Positions 18,741 to 28,196 of a stretch of 64,000 bases of DNA are shown piece by piece (the stretch's first letter is position 1; the number at the start of each line of letters is the position of its first letter). A model generated the notes under the pieces. That model did no database searches and had not been told where the DNA came from. It saw only the letters and a list, made by a program, of their open reading frames with translations. The stretch lies in the NCBI RefSeq assembly GCF_023238625.1, contig NZ_CP096670.1, forward strand, positions 4,429,501 through 4,493,500, read 5' to 3'. Both the position numbers and the translations under genes were made by a program. Source of the stretch: Agarivorans sp. TSD2052 (lineage in GTDB: Bacteria; Pseudomonadota; Gammaproteobacteria; Enterobacterales; Celerinatantimonadaceae).

Positions 18741-20525
18741 ATGAATATTTTGATGGCTCTATCACAACTCGAAGTAACCGGAGCTGAAGTATACGCTACT
18801 CAAGTGGGTGATCGCCTCACTCAGCGAGGACATCAAGTATTCTATGTATCAGATACCTTAACTTGTCCTCATCAAGGGCCACATTTTAAGCTACGTTTTA
18901 ATAAACGTAGTCTGCTACGCAGAGTATGGCATGTATTCTATCTAATCTATCTGATTATTAGATATAAAATTCAATTAGTTCATGCCCATAGCCGAGCGTC
19001 TGGCTGGTCTTCCTATGTGGCGTGCAAAATCACCAATACACCGATGATTACCACTGTACATGGTCGGCAACCGGTGCATCGCTCTCGCAAAAAATTCCAT
19101 GCTTTGGGCTTTCATGCGGTAGCCGTATGCGAAAATATTGCCCAGCAAATCATTCGCGATCTCGGTGTGCCAAAACAACAAGTTAGTGTGGTGCGCAACG
19201 GTGTAAATAGCCAACAATTTAGCCCATTAGCAAAAGCCAATAACTCAAAGCCCATTATTCAAATAATCGGTCGACTAACCGGCCCTAAAGGTGAGTTGGT
19301 ATACCAACTGTTAAAACAATCTATTGACCTAGGCGCCAACCACGTGCAAATCATCAGTGGTAGCAAAATAGCTGACCGTTTTACTGAATTTGAAGGCCAA
19401 GTGGAATTTTGCGGCTACAGCAAAGATATACGCCAAACCATAAGCCAAGCTGATCTCGTTATTGGTGCAGGTCGCGTCGCCATGGAAGCATTACTCTGTA
19501 AAAAACCGGTGTTTGCCGTAGGAGAGGCCAAAGCCTTAGGCTTAATAACTCTCGATAACCTACCAGCGGCCTTAGCCAGTAATTTTGGTGATGTCGCTGA
19601 TGACGGCAAAACTGAACTCGATATCGATTTTTCACTACTGGCTCAACAGCTAGTCACCGCGACTACAGAGACTGAAGTCAGTGATCAATTGGTCAGCGCA
19701 ATTCGCGCTGAGTATGACTTAGACGAAGTGTGCCAAAAGCTAGTGAGGCTTTATCAAACGGCGTATGTCTATACCAAGCAACGCGAGGTGCCTATCATTA
19801 TGTACCACCGTGTTACTCAAGATGATAGCCAAAAAGGTGCCTACGGAACCTATATAACGCTAGCGCGCTTAGAACAACATTTTCAAACTATAAAGCGCAT
19901 GGGCTTAACTCCCATCACCTTTACCGAATTAGCCCAAATAGGCTTAGAGCACCGTTTTAATCACGGCAAGCGCTACATTATTCTAACCTTTGACGATGGC
20001 TACCAAGACAACTTTGACTTGCTATTACCGCTACTTAAAAAGTACCAATTTAAGGCGGTTATCTATGCGGTAACAGGCACTGACCACAATCGCTGGGACG
20101 TGGAACACCCCACTAAACCTGACCAACGCTTTGAGCTGATGAGCCACCAAACCATGCGCCAAATCGACCAAAGCGGTTATGTTGAAATTGGCGGACATAC
20201 GCTTAACCACCCTAAATTGGCAGAGTTGAGTGAAGTAGAACAACAACAAGAAATTGAGCAAAACAAAGCTGAATTAGAAGGTTTATTAGGGCGCAAACTC
20301 AGTACCTTTGCCTACCCATACGGCAACCATAACGACAAGACTAAACAGCTCGCCAAACAAGCCGCTTATACCTATACCGTTGCCACCGACTCAGGCCCAG
20401 TGGGTATGCATCAAGATCTGCAACAAATAAGACGAATCGTCATGTTCCCTAGCACCACAAAATTCGGCTTGTGGCGGAAGATTAAAGGCAACTACACTTA
20501 TAAAAAAACGAGAAAACACCATTAA
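18741..20525 (+). CDS. fusion of GT4 glycosyltransferase and NodB-type polysaccharide deacetylase
   Basis: 594 residues with two enzymes. Residues 1-345 are a GT-B glycosyltransferase of family 4 (TGAEVYATQ at the N-terminus, HAHSRASG, and a C-terminal donor-site segment near 260). Residues 350-590 are a carbohydrate esterase 4 (NodB) domain with MYHRV, the catalytic and metal motif TFDDGYQDN, the metal-binding GGHTLNHP, and FAYPYG. The fusion suggests one polypeptide adds a sugar and removes an N-acetyl group during surface glycan assembly. There is no signal peptide, so it acts in the cytoplasm. The next gene's ATG overlaps its stop by one base. Confidence 0.92.
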   Translation: MNILMALSQLEVTGAEVYATQVGDRLTQRGHQVFYVSDTLTCPHQGPHFKLRFNKRSLLRRVWHVFYLIYLIIRYKIQLVHAHSRASGWSSYVACKITNTPMITTVHGRQPVHRSRKKFHALGFHAVAVCENIAQQIIRDLGVPKQQVSVVRNGVNSQQFSPLAKANNSKPIIQIIGRLTGPKGELVYQLLKQSIDLGANHVQIISGSKIADRFTEFEGQVEFCGYSKDIRQTISQADLVIGAGRVAMEALLCKKPVFAVGEAKALGLITLDNLPAALASNFGDVADDGKTELDIDFSLLAQQLVTATTETEVSDQLVSAIRAEYDLDEVCQKLVRLYQTAYVYTKQREVPIIMYHRVTQDDSQKGAYGTYITLARLEQHFQTIKRMGLTPITFTELAQIGLEHRFNHGKRYIILTFDDGYQDNFDLLLPLLKKYQFKAVIYAVTGTDHNRWDVEHPTKPDQRFELMSHQTMRQIDQSGYVEIGGHTLNHPKLAELSEVEQQQEIEQNKAELEGLLGRKLSTFAYPYGNHNDKTKQLAKQAAYTYTVATDSGPVGMHQDLQQIRRIVMFPSTTKFGLWRKIKGNYTYKKTRKHH

Positions 20526-21355
20526 TGAGCTCAAACAGCGCCCCTAAAGCCTCTGTAGTAGTGGCTTTTTATAATAATATCAAGGCATTAAAGTTAGTTC
20601 TTAGCGCATTAGAAGCGCAAAGCATGACCGACTTTGAAGTCGTGATTGCCGATGATGGCTCTAATGATGCTTCGGTTGAACAATTAGAAGCCTTACAGCA
20701 ACACAGTGCCTTACAGATTCAACATGTTTGGCATGAAGATAAAGGATTTCGTAAAAACCGTTGCTTAAATTTAGCGGTGCAAGCAGCTCAAGCTGAATAC
20801 TTGATTTTCATTGATGGTGATTGCGTTCCGCAAACATACTTTGTAGAAGACCATTTAAGCGAAGCCCAATTAGGCCGCTGTTTAAATGGCCGTCGCGCTG
20901 ATTTATCGCCACAAATGACTCAGCAATTGCAGCTAACTCAACACCCTGCAAATTTTGTACAGTCGCATTTTTGGCCTCTAGTTTGGGGCTATATCTTAGG
21001 TCGCGGTAAAAACATCGAAAAAGGAATACGAATTCCATCTAACAAAATTAGACGATACCTGCAAAAAACCAATAAGGGCATTGTGGGCTGCAATTTCTCA
21101 CTACACAAAGCGGATCTATTAGGTATTAATGGTTTTGATGAGCGCTACGAAGCAGCCGGCACTGGTGAAGACAGCGACCCGGAGTTCCGACTAAGGTTGT
21201 TAGGAATCGATATCCATCCCTTATTCTATAAGGCGACGCAAGTACATATTTATCATCAGGAGCTGCCGCGCTCTAGCGAGAATGATGCATTGTTTAAAGC
21301 CGTAAAACAGCAACAGCAGGCTTGGACTGAATTTGGGATTCGTCAAAAACGATAA
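20525..21355 (+). CDS. GT2-family glycosyltransferase
   Basis: 276 residues with a GT-A fold: VVVAFYNN at the N-terminus, the nucleotide-sugar motif IADDGSNDAS near 42-51, and IDGDCVP as the DxD metal site near 95-100. The C-terminal GTGEDSDPEFRLR holds the acceptor/catalytic acidic residues seen in the chondroitin-polymerase-like GT2 group. Start and stop codons of the two genes overlap by one base, so it is co-translated with the GT4-deacetylase fusion and probably acts on the same glycan. Confidence 0.9.
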   Translation: MSSNSAPKASVVVAFYNNIKALKLVLSALEAQSMTDFEVVIADDGSNDASVEQLEALQQHSALQIQHVWHEDKGFRKNRCLNLAVQAAQAEYLIFIDGDCVPQTYFVEDHLSEAQLGRCLNGRRADLSPQMTQQLQLTQHPANFVQSHFWPLVWGYILGRGKNIEKGIRIPSNKIRRYLQKTNKGIVGCNFSLHKADLLGINGFDERYEAAGTGEDSDPEFRLRLLGIDIHPLFYKATQVHIYHQELPRSSENDALFKAVKQQQQAWTEFGIRQKR

Positions 21356-21366
21356 GGATGGAGGCA

Positions 21367-21385
21367 GCGCTGAATCGTTCAGCGC
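21367..21385 (+). other. hairpin after the GT2 gene
   Basis: An 8-bp stem (GCGCTGAA, loop TCG, TTCAGCGC) 12 bases after the stop, lying between convergent genes. There is no T-run, so it may be a Rho-dependent or processing site. Confidence 0.4.
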
Positions 21386-21409
21386 AGCTTACCGCTAAAA
21401 CCTCAGTCA

Positions 21410-22183
21410 CTATTTATTAAGGCCTAATTTTCTTTTGAACCAATAACCATAGTTAATCCAGTTACAGGCATATTTATCACGGTATCGATAATACTCTCGG
21501 CGAATGCGCCTAATAGTGCTAATACGTTTTCGCTGAGTATTATCGTCAATAGTTTGTTTAATATCTGAATCTTCGCCGCGTTGAAACACATAGCGCGGCT
21601 CCACACCAAACTGAAGTACTTTGCTGAGATGCTCTTTATCCATGTAGTCATCTACTGGAAAAATCCAGCGGCTGGCATTATCAACAAACCGTTTAGCAGC
21701 ATCTGGGGTTAAGGCGTAGGCATGAGCACAATCGGTTTGGCGCATGTATTTAACTATCTTTAACCGCCCTAAGGGTTGCTCTTCTACAAATTCACCCACC
21801 GGCCACAGCGAGCGCAATCGGCCCCGACCTAATTTAATATATTGGTAGCGCGGTAATACATCATCAAGCAAAGAGAATATTTGAGAGAAATCATCCGGGA
21901 TCAGCACATCATCTTCAAAAACCAGTACAGGTTCGTTTAATTCTATACATCTTTGCCATATTAAAAAGTGACTAGCAAAACAGCCCAACTCTCCAGCGTT
22001 TAAGCCCGACCCTCCTTGCCATTTCGCCCTTTTTTCATCGTATTTATCAAACAAAGGATGATAGCCTTTAGCACCATCAACGGCATCAAAAAACTCAAAC
22101 TCAAGGCCAAGCTTACTAAACTCCTGAGTTATACGTTCTCTTCGTTGGGCTGAACGCTCCAAGCTTATGACGAGTATTTTCAT
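21410..22183 (-). CDS. GT25-family (LPS beta-galactosyl/glucosyl) glycosyltransferase
   Basis: 257 residues beginning MKILVISLERSAQRRERI, the typical N-terminus of family 25 LPS glycosyltransferases (LgtB/LpsA-like). It has the conserved FDAVDG near residue 36, GELGCFASHFLIW near 86, and the metal-binding VFEDDVLIP near 108. These enzymes add hexoses to lipooligosaccharide core in the cytoplasm. It lies 12 bases after the GT9 gene on the same strand, so the two are probably one operon. Acceptor and linkage are unknown. Confidence 0.9.
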   Translation of the reverse strand: MKILVISLERSAQRRERITQEFSKLGLEFEFFDAVDGAKGYHPLFDKYDEKRAKWQGGSGLNAGELGCFASHFLIWQRCIELNEPVLVFEDDVLIPDDFSQIFSLLDDVLPRYQYIKLGRGRLRSLWPVGEFVEEQPLGRLKIVKYMRQTDCAHAYALTPDAAKRFVDNASRWIFPVDDYMDKEHLSKVLQFGVEPRYVFQRGEDSDIKQTIDDNTQRKRISTIRRIRREYYRYRDKYACNWINYGYWFKRKLGLNK

Positions 22184-22194
22184 CTACCAATATC

Positions 22195-23286
22195 TCACTG
22201 TGTGTTCTGCAATAAGTCATTAATCTTGAGAAGCAGCTCATTTAGGTCAAACTCACCCACATTAACTTCTTCTAGTTTGTTCACCACGGCTCTGGCAAAG
22301 ATAGCTTTTGTGGGTTGGTAGTTGGGTGCCCACATGGCAAAGTTTTCAGGGTCTTGACGATAGATGGCAACCATTGGGGTATTGAAACAATGCGCTAAGT
22401 GAACAGTTGCGGTATCTACGCTAACAAACAACTGACTAAACTTGATTAAAGCTGCATTCTGTTCAACAGTTGTTGTATTACTAAGACAAAAAACGTGATC
22501 AACCTCGGCGACGACTTTATTAACCAATTTCTGAGTCACCGGCGAGCTCAATATAACCAGTGGATACTGGGGAAATTCATCTCGTAGCGCTGCGATAACC
22601 TCCCGAAGGCGCGCTTCGCTGAAAGAACGTTTTTGAGTATTACCAAAAGCATTTAAAGCAATATAACGTCCTTTCTTGTCCCCTAGAAATGCCAAAATGT
22701 CATCTTCAATGGCTTGGGATAAGTTAAACCTATAGCTCAAGTCTTCAACGTCTATTCCCAGTTGCTTAGCCGCTTCGACAAAGTACTGCTGACTATGTTG
22801 CCCGCTCACTTTCTCTGCAATGTTGCAATTAATCAAGGCTACATTTTTTGCTACACCAACATTGGCCCTGGCCTTCAAGCAACGTAACATCAAAAAATCA
22901 CGCGCTTTTAGTACTTCAGGCAAAAAAACCACGGCATCATAATGCGGTAACGCCCCGATAAGCCGGCTAACTTGCCATAATTTAGGCCGCTTAGGGTAAC
23001 AATGTACTTGGTCGATGAATGGGTCGTTATTAAATAAATGCTGCGAGTTAGCGGTGCATAATACGCCGATGTTGAGCTCAGGCTGGTGCTTTTTTATTTC
23101 TCGATAGAGAAATGAAGATACGATGCTGTCACCAATTTTGCCATCACCACGAATTAACAATAGGCTTTTGATTGGCGTACTGACATCAAATTTGTCTACC
23201 GATTTATCAAACAAGTACTTTCCAATAATAAAATTCAAGCTATCCCTAAACTTAAACAATCGACCAAGCGTATTATCTTTAAGCAA
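22195..23286 (-). CDS. GT9-family heptosyltransferase-like protein
   Basis: 363 residues, GT-B fold. The N-terminal LLIRGDGKIGDSIVSSF corresponds to the LSxIGDvv motif of LPS heptosyltransferases, and the C-terminal VSVDTATVHLAHCFNTPMVAIY to the donor-binding D-T/S-x2-H-A block. It may transfer heptose or another ADP/NDP-sugar to LPS core. It is not clearly WaaC, WaaF or WaaQ. It heads a two-gene minus-strand operon with the GT25 gene. Confidence 0.85.
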   Translation of the reverse strand: MLKDNTLGRLFKFRDSLNFIIGKYLFDKSVDKFDVSTPIKSLLLIRGDGKIGDSIVSSFLYREIKKHQPELNIGVLCTANSQHLFNNDPFIDQVHCYPKRPKLWQVSRLIGALPHYDAVVFLPEVLKARDFLMLRCLKARANVGVAKNVALINCNIAEKVSGQHSQQYFVEAAKQLGIDVEDLSYRFNLSQAIEDDILAFLGDKKGRYIALNAFGNTQKRSFSEARLREVIAALRDEFPQYPLVILSSPVTQKLVNKVVAEVDHVFCLSNTTTVEQNAALIKFSQLFVSVDTATVHLAHCFNTPMVAIYRQDPENFAMWAPNYQPTKAIFARAVVNKLEEVNVGEFDLNELLLKINDLLQNTQ

Positions 23287-23410
23287 GCTGTAAACCTTCT
23301 ATTAGCGCAAACTCTGAGTAATCGTTGTATTATATCTCACTAGACTTCCTTAAGCCTCTCAATCAGAGCTAAAATTTTATAATCGTCACTTTTAATAAGC
23401 AGAGTAAAGT

Positions 23411-23839
23411 ATGAAAAAGATAGGTTACACCACTGGCGTGTTTGATATGTTCCACATTGGGCACCTCAACGTTTTACAGCGCGCTAGGTTAGAATGTGAC
23501 TATTTGATAGTCGGTGTTACCACTGACGAGCTTTCAATTGCAGCCAAAGGCAAAAAGCCGATCATTCCCTTCCAAGAGCGCCTAAAAATTGTTGAGTCAA
23601 TAAAATTTGTCGACGAAGTCTCTCCGCAAGTGAACTACGACAAAATGGAAGCGTGGAACAACTTAAAATTTGACAAAATGTTTGTTGGCGATGACTGGAA
23701 AGGCACAGAGAAATGGACAAAATTAGAAGAGTCATTTAATGAAGTCGGTGTAGAAATTGTTTACTTCTCTTATACCGAACACACCTCGAGCTCGATATTA
23801 AGAAAAGTACTAGAAAACATGTATAAAGAACAAGCTTAA
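23411..23839 (+). CDS. TagD-like glycerol-3-phosphate (or related) cytidylyltransferase
   Basis: 142 residues with the nucleotidyltransferase signature TTGVFDMFHIGHLN (7-20) including HIGH, the KxxPxxPFxER region, and a TSSSILRKVL C-terminal end, which match CDP-glycerol pyrophosphorylases such as TagD. It would join CTP with glycerol-3-phosphate, or ethanolamine phosphate or another polyol phosphate, to give a CDP-alcohol. It is convergent with a TagF-like transferase gene 15 bases away, a natural user of CDP-glycerol. Confidence 0.88.
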   Translation: MKKIGYTTGVFDMFHIGHLNVLQRARLECDYLIVGVTTDELSIAAKGKKPIIPFQERLKIVESIKFVDEVSPQVNYDKMEAWNNLKFDKMFVGDDWKGTEKWTKLEESFNEVGVEIVYFSYTEHTSSSILRKVLENMYKEQA

Positions 23840-23849
23840 CGCTTCTCTG

Positions 23850-23873
23850 CGCTATTAACGCTGGTTAATAGCG
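23850..23873. other. hairpin at the convergent TagD-like/TagF-like junction
   Basis: A 10-bp stem (CGCTATTAAC, loop GCTG, GTTAATAGCG) sits across the junction of the two convergent genes and overlaps the 3' end of the minus-strand gene. T-runs are poor on both sides; it may be a weak bidirectional terminator. Confidence 0.45.
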
Positions 23874-25033
23874 TTAAAAACTCGCTCACAATTGTTCTGA
23901 TCTTGAAAACTGAAGTACTGTTTAACCTTGTCTTGGTGGGCAGGCAGTAGCGCAAATCCATCGGCAAATACTTGGGCAATTTGTTGCTCTAATTCTGAGG
24001 GTGTATTTGCCACGTAACCCGGTAGATCATGTCGAATATCGATAAATGCTTTGTTTTTTCTAGCCCCAATAAACTCTTCATAATCAAACTGATAGGAGAT
24101 AAACGGTTTATTCATATACACAAAGTCAAAGAACACGCTTGAGTAATCGGTGATCAATAATTTGCCCATTCTTAATAATTCAGTAACCGAATGCTGTCCC
24201 TGCCTAACAATGTGAATACGCGAAGAAGACAAGCTATCAAAGTACTGTGAACAAGCTTGAATATTTTGATGTAGGTAGACCGCAATATGAGCATCATTCT
24301 GTTCTAAGTGTTGCTTAAAACTATCACTTTTTAACAGTGCTTCCGTGTGTTTAAAAAGCTCAGTTTGGGTAAAGCCATCACCTAAATGTTGTTCGTTGTC
24401 CCGAAAGGTCGGCATATAAACAATCAGATTAGGCCACTTGGATTGAGCACTTAAATCAGTCATTCCGTCAAACCGAGGGTAACCAGCAACCTTTACCTCA
24501 CTATCATCGTAGCCATACTCTTCGACAAATATTGCTTTATGTTTTGGTGATAAAGCCATGATTTGATTATTTAAGGGGAACACCGTCTTATGGTAAAACT
24601 GTTTGCCATTTTTCAGGAAACCCACGCCATGGTTTAACATGACTCGCTTAGCTTTTAAGGTTTTACTGGTCAGTTTTTTTAAAATACCTAACTCATCAGG
24701 AATCATCCATAAGCCGTGAGTAGAAATAATGGCTTCTGCATGGTACATGTAGAACAGCTGCTTTAATGAGCCTAGAGCTAGCCACTCCTGTTCAGATAAA
24801 AACTTATCAATCGAAGGGGAATCACGTTTAATTACATAATAGGCATCGATCTCTGGTTTGTTTTCTCTTATCCAACGAAACAGTTCATAGCCATTTTCTT
24901 GGGCTTGGCTGGCAGTCTCACAAAGTAACCAAACTCTTTTTTTCATAAAAGGTTTGGTTACAAAATAGGCGAGGCGAGTAACTTCTGCCGCAACCGTTGC
25001 CGAAATAACTTTTACCAAATTAGCCACAAGCAC
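23855..25033 (-). CDS. TagF-like CDP-glycerol glycerophosphotransferase family protein
   Basis: 392 residues of the Glyphos_transf (TagB/TagF/SpsB) fold. MKKRVWLLCETASQAQENGYELF opens the conserved part, MLNHGVGFLKNGK holds the active-site-type histidine region, GYPRFDGM and YMPTFRD follow, and ITDYSSVFFDFVYM near residue 300 is the C-terminal family motif. The start is a GTG at 25033 with a weak site; a GTG at 25027 is also possible. It probably transfers glycerol phosphate or a similar unit to a surface polysaccharide or LPS core. These enzymes are best known from Gram-positive teichoic acids. Confidence 0.87.
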   Translation of the reverse strand: MLVANLVKVISATVAAEVTRLAYFVTKPFMKKRVWLLCETASQAQENGYELFRWIRENKPEIDAYYVIKRDSPSIDKFLSEQEWLALGSLKQLFYMYHAEAIISTHGLWMIPDELGILKKLTSKTLKAKRVMLNHGVGFLKNGKQFYHKTVFPLNNQIMALSPKHKAIFVEEYGYDDSEVKVAGYPRFDGMTDLSAQSKWPNLIVYMPTFRDNEQHLGDGFTQTELFKHTEALLKSDSFKQHLEQNDAHIAVYLHQNIQACSQYFDSLSSSRIHIVRQGQHSVTELLRMGKLLITDYSSVFFDFVYMNKPFISYQFDYEEFIGARKNKAFIDIRHDLPGYVANTPSELEQQIAQVFADGFALLPAHQDKVKQYFSFQDQNNCERVFNAINQR

Positions 25034-25091
25034 CCCTAATTAATACAAAAACAAGCTTCGCTCACCAATAGATTAAAGACAAACCATTACT

Positions 25092-26123
25092 CTAGGTCCA
25101 ATCTAAAATCACCTTACCACTTTGCCCAGAGCGCATCGCGTCAAAACCTTGTTGAAAATCATCAACTGAATAATGGTGAGTGATAATGGGACTTAAATCG
25201 AGGCCAGATTGTACCAAAGATGCCATTTTATACCATGTTTCAAACATCTCTCGGCCATATATCCCTTTAATCACTAAGCCTTTAAAGATGACTAGGCTCC
25301 AGTCGATGCCCATATCACTGGGCGGAATGCCCAGCATCGCCACTTTGCCACCGTGGTTCATTAACTCTAACATCGAGCTGAAGGCACTGGGCACACCCGA
25401 CATTTCCAAACCAACATCAAAGCCTTCGGTCATTTTTAACTCGCTCATGGTATCGCTAAGAGAATGCTTAGCAACATTAACGACCCGAGTTGCGCCCATT
25501 TTTTTGGCCAAGTCTAGCCGATAATCGTTAACATCGGTAACCACGACATGGCGGGCACCTACGTGCTTACATATCGCTGCCGCCATTACGCCAATTGGCC
25601 CAGCACCGGTGATAAGCACATCTTCACCCACTAAATCAAACGACAAAGCACTGTGAACAGCATTACCAAAAGGGTCGAAAATGGCGGCTAAATCATCACT
25701 AATTTCATCAGGTAACTTAAATGCATTCACCGCCGGTATCACTAAGTATTCAGAAAAACAGCCGGTGCGATTAACGCCCACGCCTACGGTATTGCGACAT
25801 AAATGAGTACGGCCACCGCGACAGTTTCGGCAATGCCCACAAGTTATATGGCCCTCACCAGAGACCCGATCACCAATACTAAAACCTCGAACTTCTTGGC
25901 CTATATCAACCACTTCACCGGCATATTCATGGCCTATCACCATTGGCACTGGAATGGTTTTTTGCGACCATTCATCCCAGTTGTAGATGTGCACATCGGT
26001 GCCACAAACGGCGGTTTTGTTTATTTTAATCAGCAGATCGTTATGACCCAATTTAGGCATCTCAACTTGAGTCATCCATATACCTGGCTCAGCCTTGGTT
26101 TTTGCCAGTGCTTTTATGCTCAT
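25092..26123 (-). CDS. tdh: L-threonine 3-dehydrogenase
   Basis: 343 residues, the normal Tdh length. Catalytic zinc ligands lie in [10 protein letters not shown] (about 37-46) and GHEYAG, the structural zinc cysteines in [14 protein letters not shown], and the NAD loop in [12 protein letters not shown]. Tdh oxidises L-threonine to 2-amino-3-ketobutyrate, which the upstream kbl product cleaves with CoA to glycine and acetyl-CoA. The start codon overlaps the kbl stop by 4 bases, as expected for the kbl-tdh operon. Confidence 0.97.
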   Translation of the reverse strand: MSIKALAKTKAEPGIWMTQVEMPKLGHNDLLIKINKTAVCGTDVHIYNWDEWSQKTIPVPMVIGHEYAGEVVDIGQEVRGFSIGDRVSGEGHITCGHCRNCRGGRTHLCRNTVGVGVNRTGCFSEYLVIPAVNAFKLPDEISDDLAAIFDPFGNAVHSALSFDLVGEDVLITGAGPIGVMAAAICKHVGARHVVVTDVNDYRLDLAKKMGATRVVNVAKHSLSDTMSELKMTEGFDVGLEMSGVPSAFSSMLELMNHGGKVAMLGIPPSDMGIDWSLVIFKGLVIKGIYGREMFETWYKMASLVQSGLDLSPIITHHYSVDDFQQGFDAMRSGQSGKVILDWT

Positions 26124-27313
26124 GCAATGACTCCTAGCTCTTTACCTACCTCGGTAAACGCCGCTACTGCATGGGCTAACTGCTCAGGAGTATGTGCTGC
26201 CGATATTTGAGTACGAATCCGTGCTTGGCCCTTAGGCACCACAGGGAAAGAAAAACCAATCACGTAAATGCCGCGTTCTAACAACTTATCAGCAAAAGTA
26301 CTGGCAAGCTTGGCATCCCCTAACATGACCGGAATAATCGCGTGATCGGCGCCCGCTAAGGTAAAACCAGCCTTACTCATCTCAGTTCTGAAATAGGCAA
26401 CGTTGTCCCATAACTGTTTACGCAGGGCATCACCGTCGGCTAACAGCGCTAGTACTTTTAACGACGCCGTCACTATCGATGGCGCCAATGAATTTGAGAA
26501 TAAATAAGGGCGTGAGCGTTGGCGTAACCAATCAACCACTTCTTTCTTTGCAGAGGTAAAGCCACCAGAGGCGCCACCCATGGCTTTACCCAAGGTGCCA
26601 GTGATAATGTCTACGCGATCCATCACTTGGTGGTACTCGTGGGTACCACGGCCGTGTTGACCAACAAAACCTACGGCATGCGAATCATCTACCATCACCA
26701 TGGCATCGTATTTATCTGCTAAATCACAAATACCCGGCAAGTTAGCGATAACCCCGTCCATTGAAAATACACCGTCGGTAGCAATCAGTTTAAAGCGCAC
26801 ACCTGCAGCGTCGGCGTCTTTTAAACACTGCTCCAACTCAACCAAATTGTTGTTGGCATAACGAAAACGCTTAGCTTTACACAAACGAACACCATCGATG
26901 ATTGAAGCATGATTCAAGGCATCAGAGATAATGGCATCTTCAGGGCCTAATAGGGTTTCAAACAAGCCGGCATTGGCATCAAAACACGATGAATAAAGAA
27001 TGGTATCTTCCATTCCTAAAAATTCACTTAAGCCTTGCTCTAAGCGTTTATGTATATCTTGAGTACCACAGATAAATCGTACTGAGGCTGCTCCAAAACC
27101 ATGGCTATCTAAACCTGCTTTAGCCGCGTTAATAAGGGCTGGCGAGTTGGCTAAACCTAAATAATTGTTGGCACAAAAGTTAACCACTCGGCCTTGTTCA
27201 ACAGCAATCGAAGCTTGCTGTTGCGAGTTAATCACGCGTTCATGTTTATATAAACCGTCATCTTTAACTTGTTGCAGTTGCTGTGAAATGAATGTTGAAA
27301 AAGCCGCCGTCAT
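26120..27313 (-). CDS. kbl: glycine C-acetyltransferase (2-amino-3-ketobutyrate CoA ligase)
   Basis: 397 residues from the ATG at 27313; reading continues upstream to 27340 but that part adds a hydrophobic stretch not seen in the family. It is a PLP-dependent alpha-oxoamine synthase with [12 protein letters not shown] near 50, DGVFSMDG near 190, VDDSHAVGF near 210, and the PLP lysine in [10 protein letters not shown] near 245. It cleaves 2-amino-3-ketobutyrate to glycine and acetyl-CoA. It is first in the kbl-tdh operon. In E. coli the same pair also neighbours the waa locus. Confidence 0.97.
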   Translation of the reverse strand: MTAAFSTFISQQLQQVKDDGLYKHERVINSQQQASIAVEQGRVVNFCANNYLGLANSPALINAAKAGLDSHGFGAASVRFICGTQDIHKRLEQGLSEFLGMEDTILYSSCFDANAGLFETLLGPEDAIISDALNHASIIDGVRLCKAKRFRYANNNLVELEQCLKDADAAGVRFKLIATDGVFSMDGVIANLPGICDLADKYDAMVMVDDSHAVGFVGQHGRGTHEYHQVMDRVDIITGTLGKAMGGASGGFTSAKKEVVDWLRQRSRPYLFSNSLAPSIVTASLKVLALLADGDALRKQLWDNVAYFRTEMSKAGFTLAGADHAIIPVMLGDAKLASTFADKLLERGIYVIGFSFPVVPKGQARIRTQISAAHTPEQLAHAVAAFTEVGKELGVIA

Positions 27314-27398
27314 ACCAAACCCTATTAAAAACCAGAACAATCACTGAATTATAGTGTTTTATTTGGCAAATACAGCCTTTTATCTAAATTAATAACTG

Positions 27399-28040
27399 TT
27401 AGCTATGTTCAGCACATTTTACATAGTGATCGTACAAACGATGATAGATGCTCATCGACTCTTCGGTGAAATAAGGGCGCAGAGTAAACAGTATTTTTAA
27501 TACTCCCTGATACAACCGTGGTTTAGTGATTTCTCCACCTTTTAACTGAGCGCTTTGGTAGCCAATCCATGCACCAATAATGAATTTAACACTGTCAGCT
27601 AACTCCACCATGGTGGCGTCATCGCCACTAATGAAGCGGCTGTCTCTCAGCTGTATCAATATGTCACTACTCCAAGCTGATAGTTCGAGTTGCAAATCTT
27701 GATATTGCGCTTCTAGTTCGGCATCTCGCGCCAACAGCTCTAACAAATTGGCGAATAAAAAACGGAAGCGCCACATTAATTCAAAACTGGCATCCAAATA
27801 TTGAGTTAAATGATCAAGGCTTAGCAGCTGATCGGCATGTGGACGAAAACTGCATTCAAGCTGCTCAACATAAAGCTGAAAGATACTGCGTATAATTTCT
27901 TGTTTATTGCTGAAGTGGTAATACAGATTACCGGGGCTAATACCTAACTCTGCGGCAATGTGATTGGTCGTGATCTGGCGTTCGCCTCGTTCGTTGAAGA
28001 GCTGCAAAGAGGTGTGGATAATTTTATCTTTAGTTTTCAT
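27399..28040 (-). CDS. TetR-family transcriptional regulator
   Basis: 213 residues. The N-terminal HTH (ITTNHIAAELGISPGNLYYHFSNKQEI, residues 20-46) is canonical TetR. The helical C-terminal part contains FRFLFANLLELLARD, typical of the regulators often found between kbl and hldD in marine gammaproteobacteria. It lies about 85 bases upstream of kbl on the same strand and is divergent from hldD, so it could control either. The ligand is unknown. Confidence 0.9.
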   Translation of the reverse strand: MKTKDKIIHTSLQLFNERGERQITTNHIAAELGISPGNLYYHFSNKQEIIRSIFQLYVEQLECSFRPHADQLLSLDHLTQYLDASFELMWRFRFLFANLLELLARDAELEAQYQDLQLELSAWSSDILIQLRDSRFISGDDATMVELADSVKFIIGAWIGYQSAQLKGGEITKPRLYQGVLKILFTLRPYFTEESMSIYHRLYDHYVKCAEHS

Positions 28041-28196
28041 TTGGCTAAAAAGTTCTCCGTTATATTACTGTGATACCTGCAAACGCTGCCAAAATCCAGT
28101 TTTTCTTCGCTGCATTCCACTGCCCAGCCAATTGCTATTCGCTTCGTCACAGCATAAAATCCTTAGATTAACGGCAATTTTGGGAATGGTTGAATT

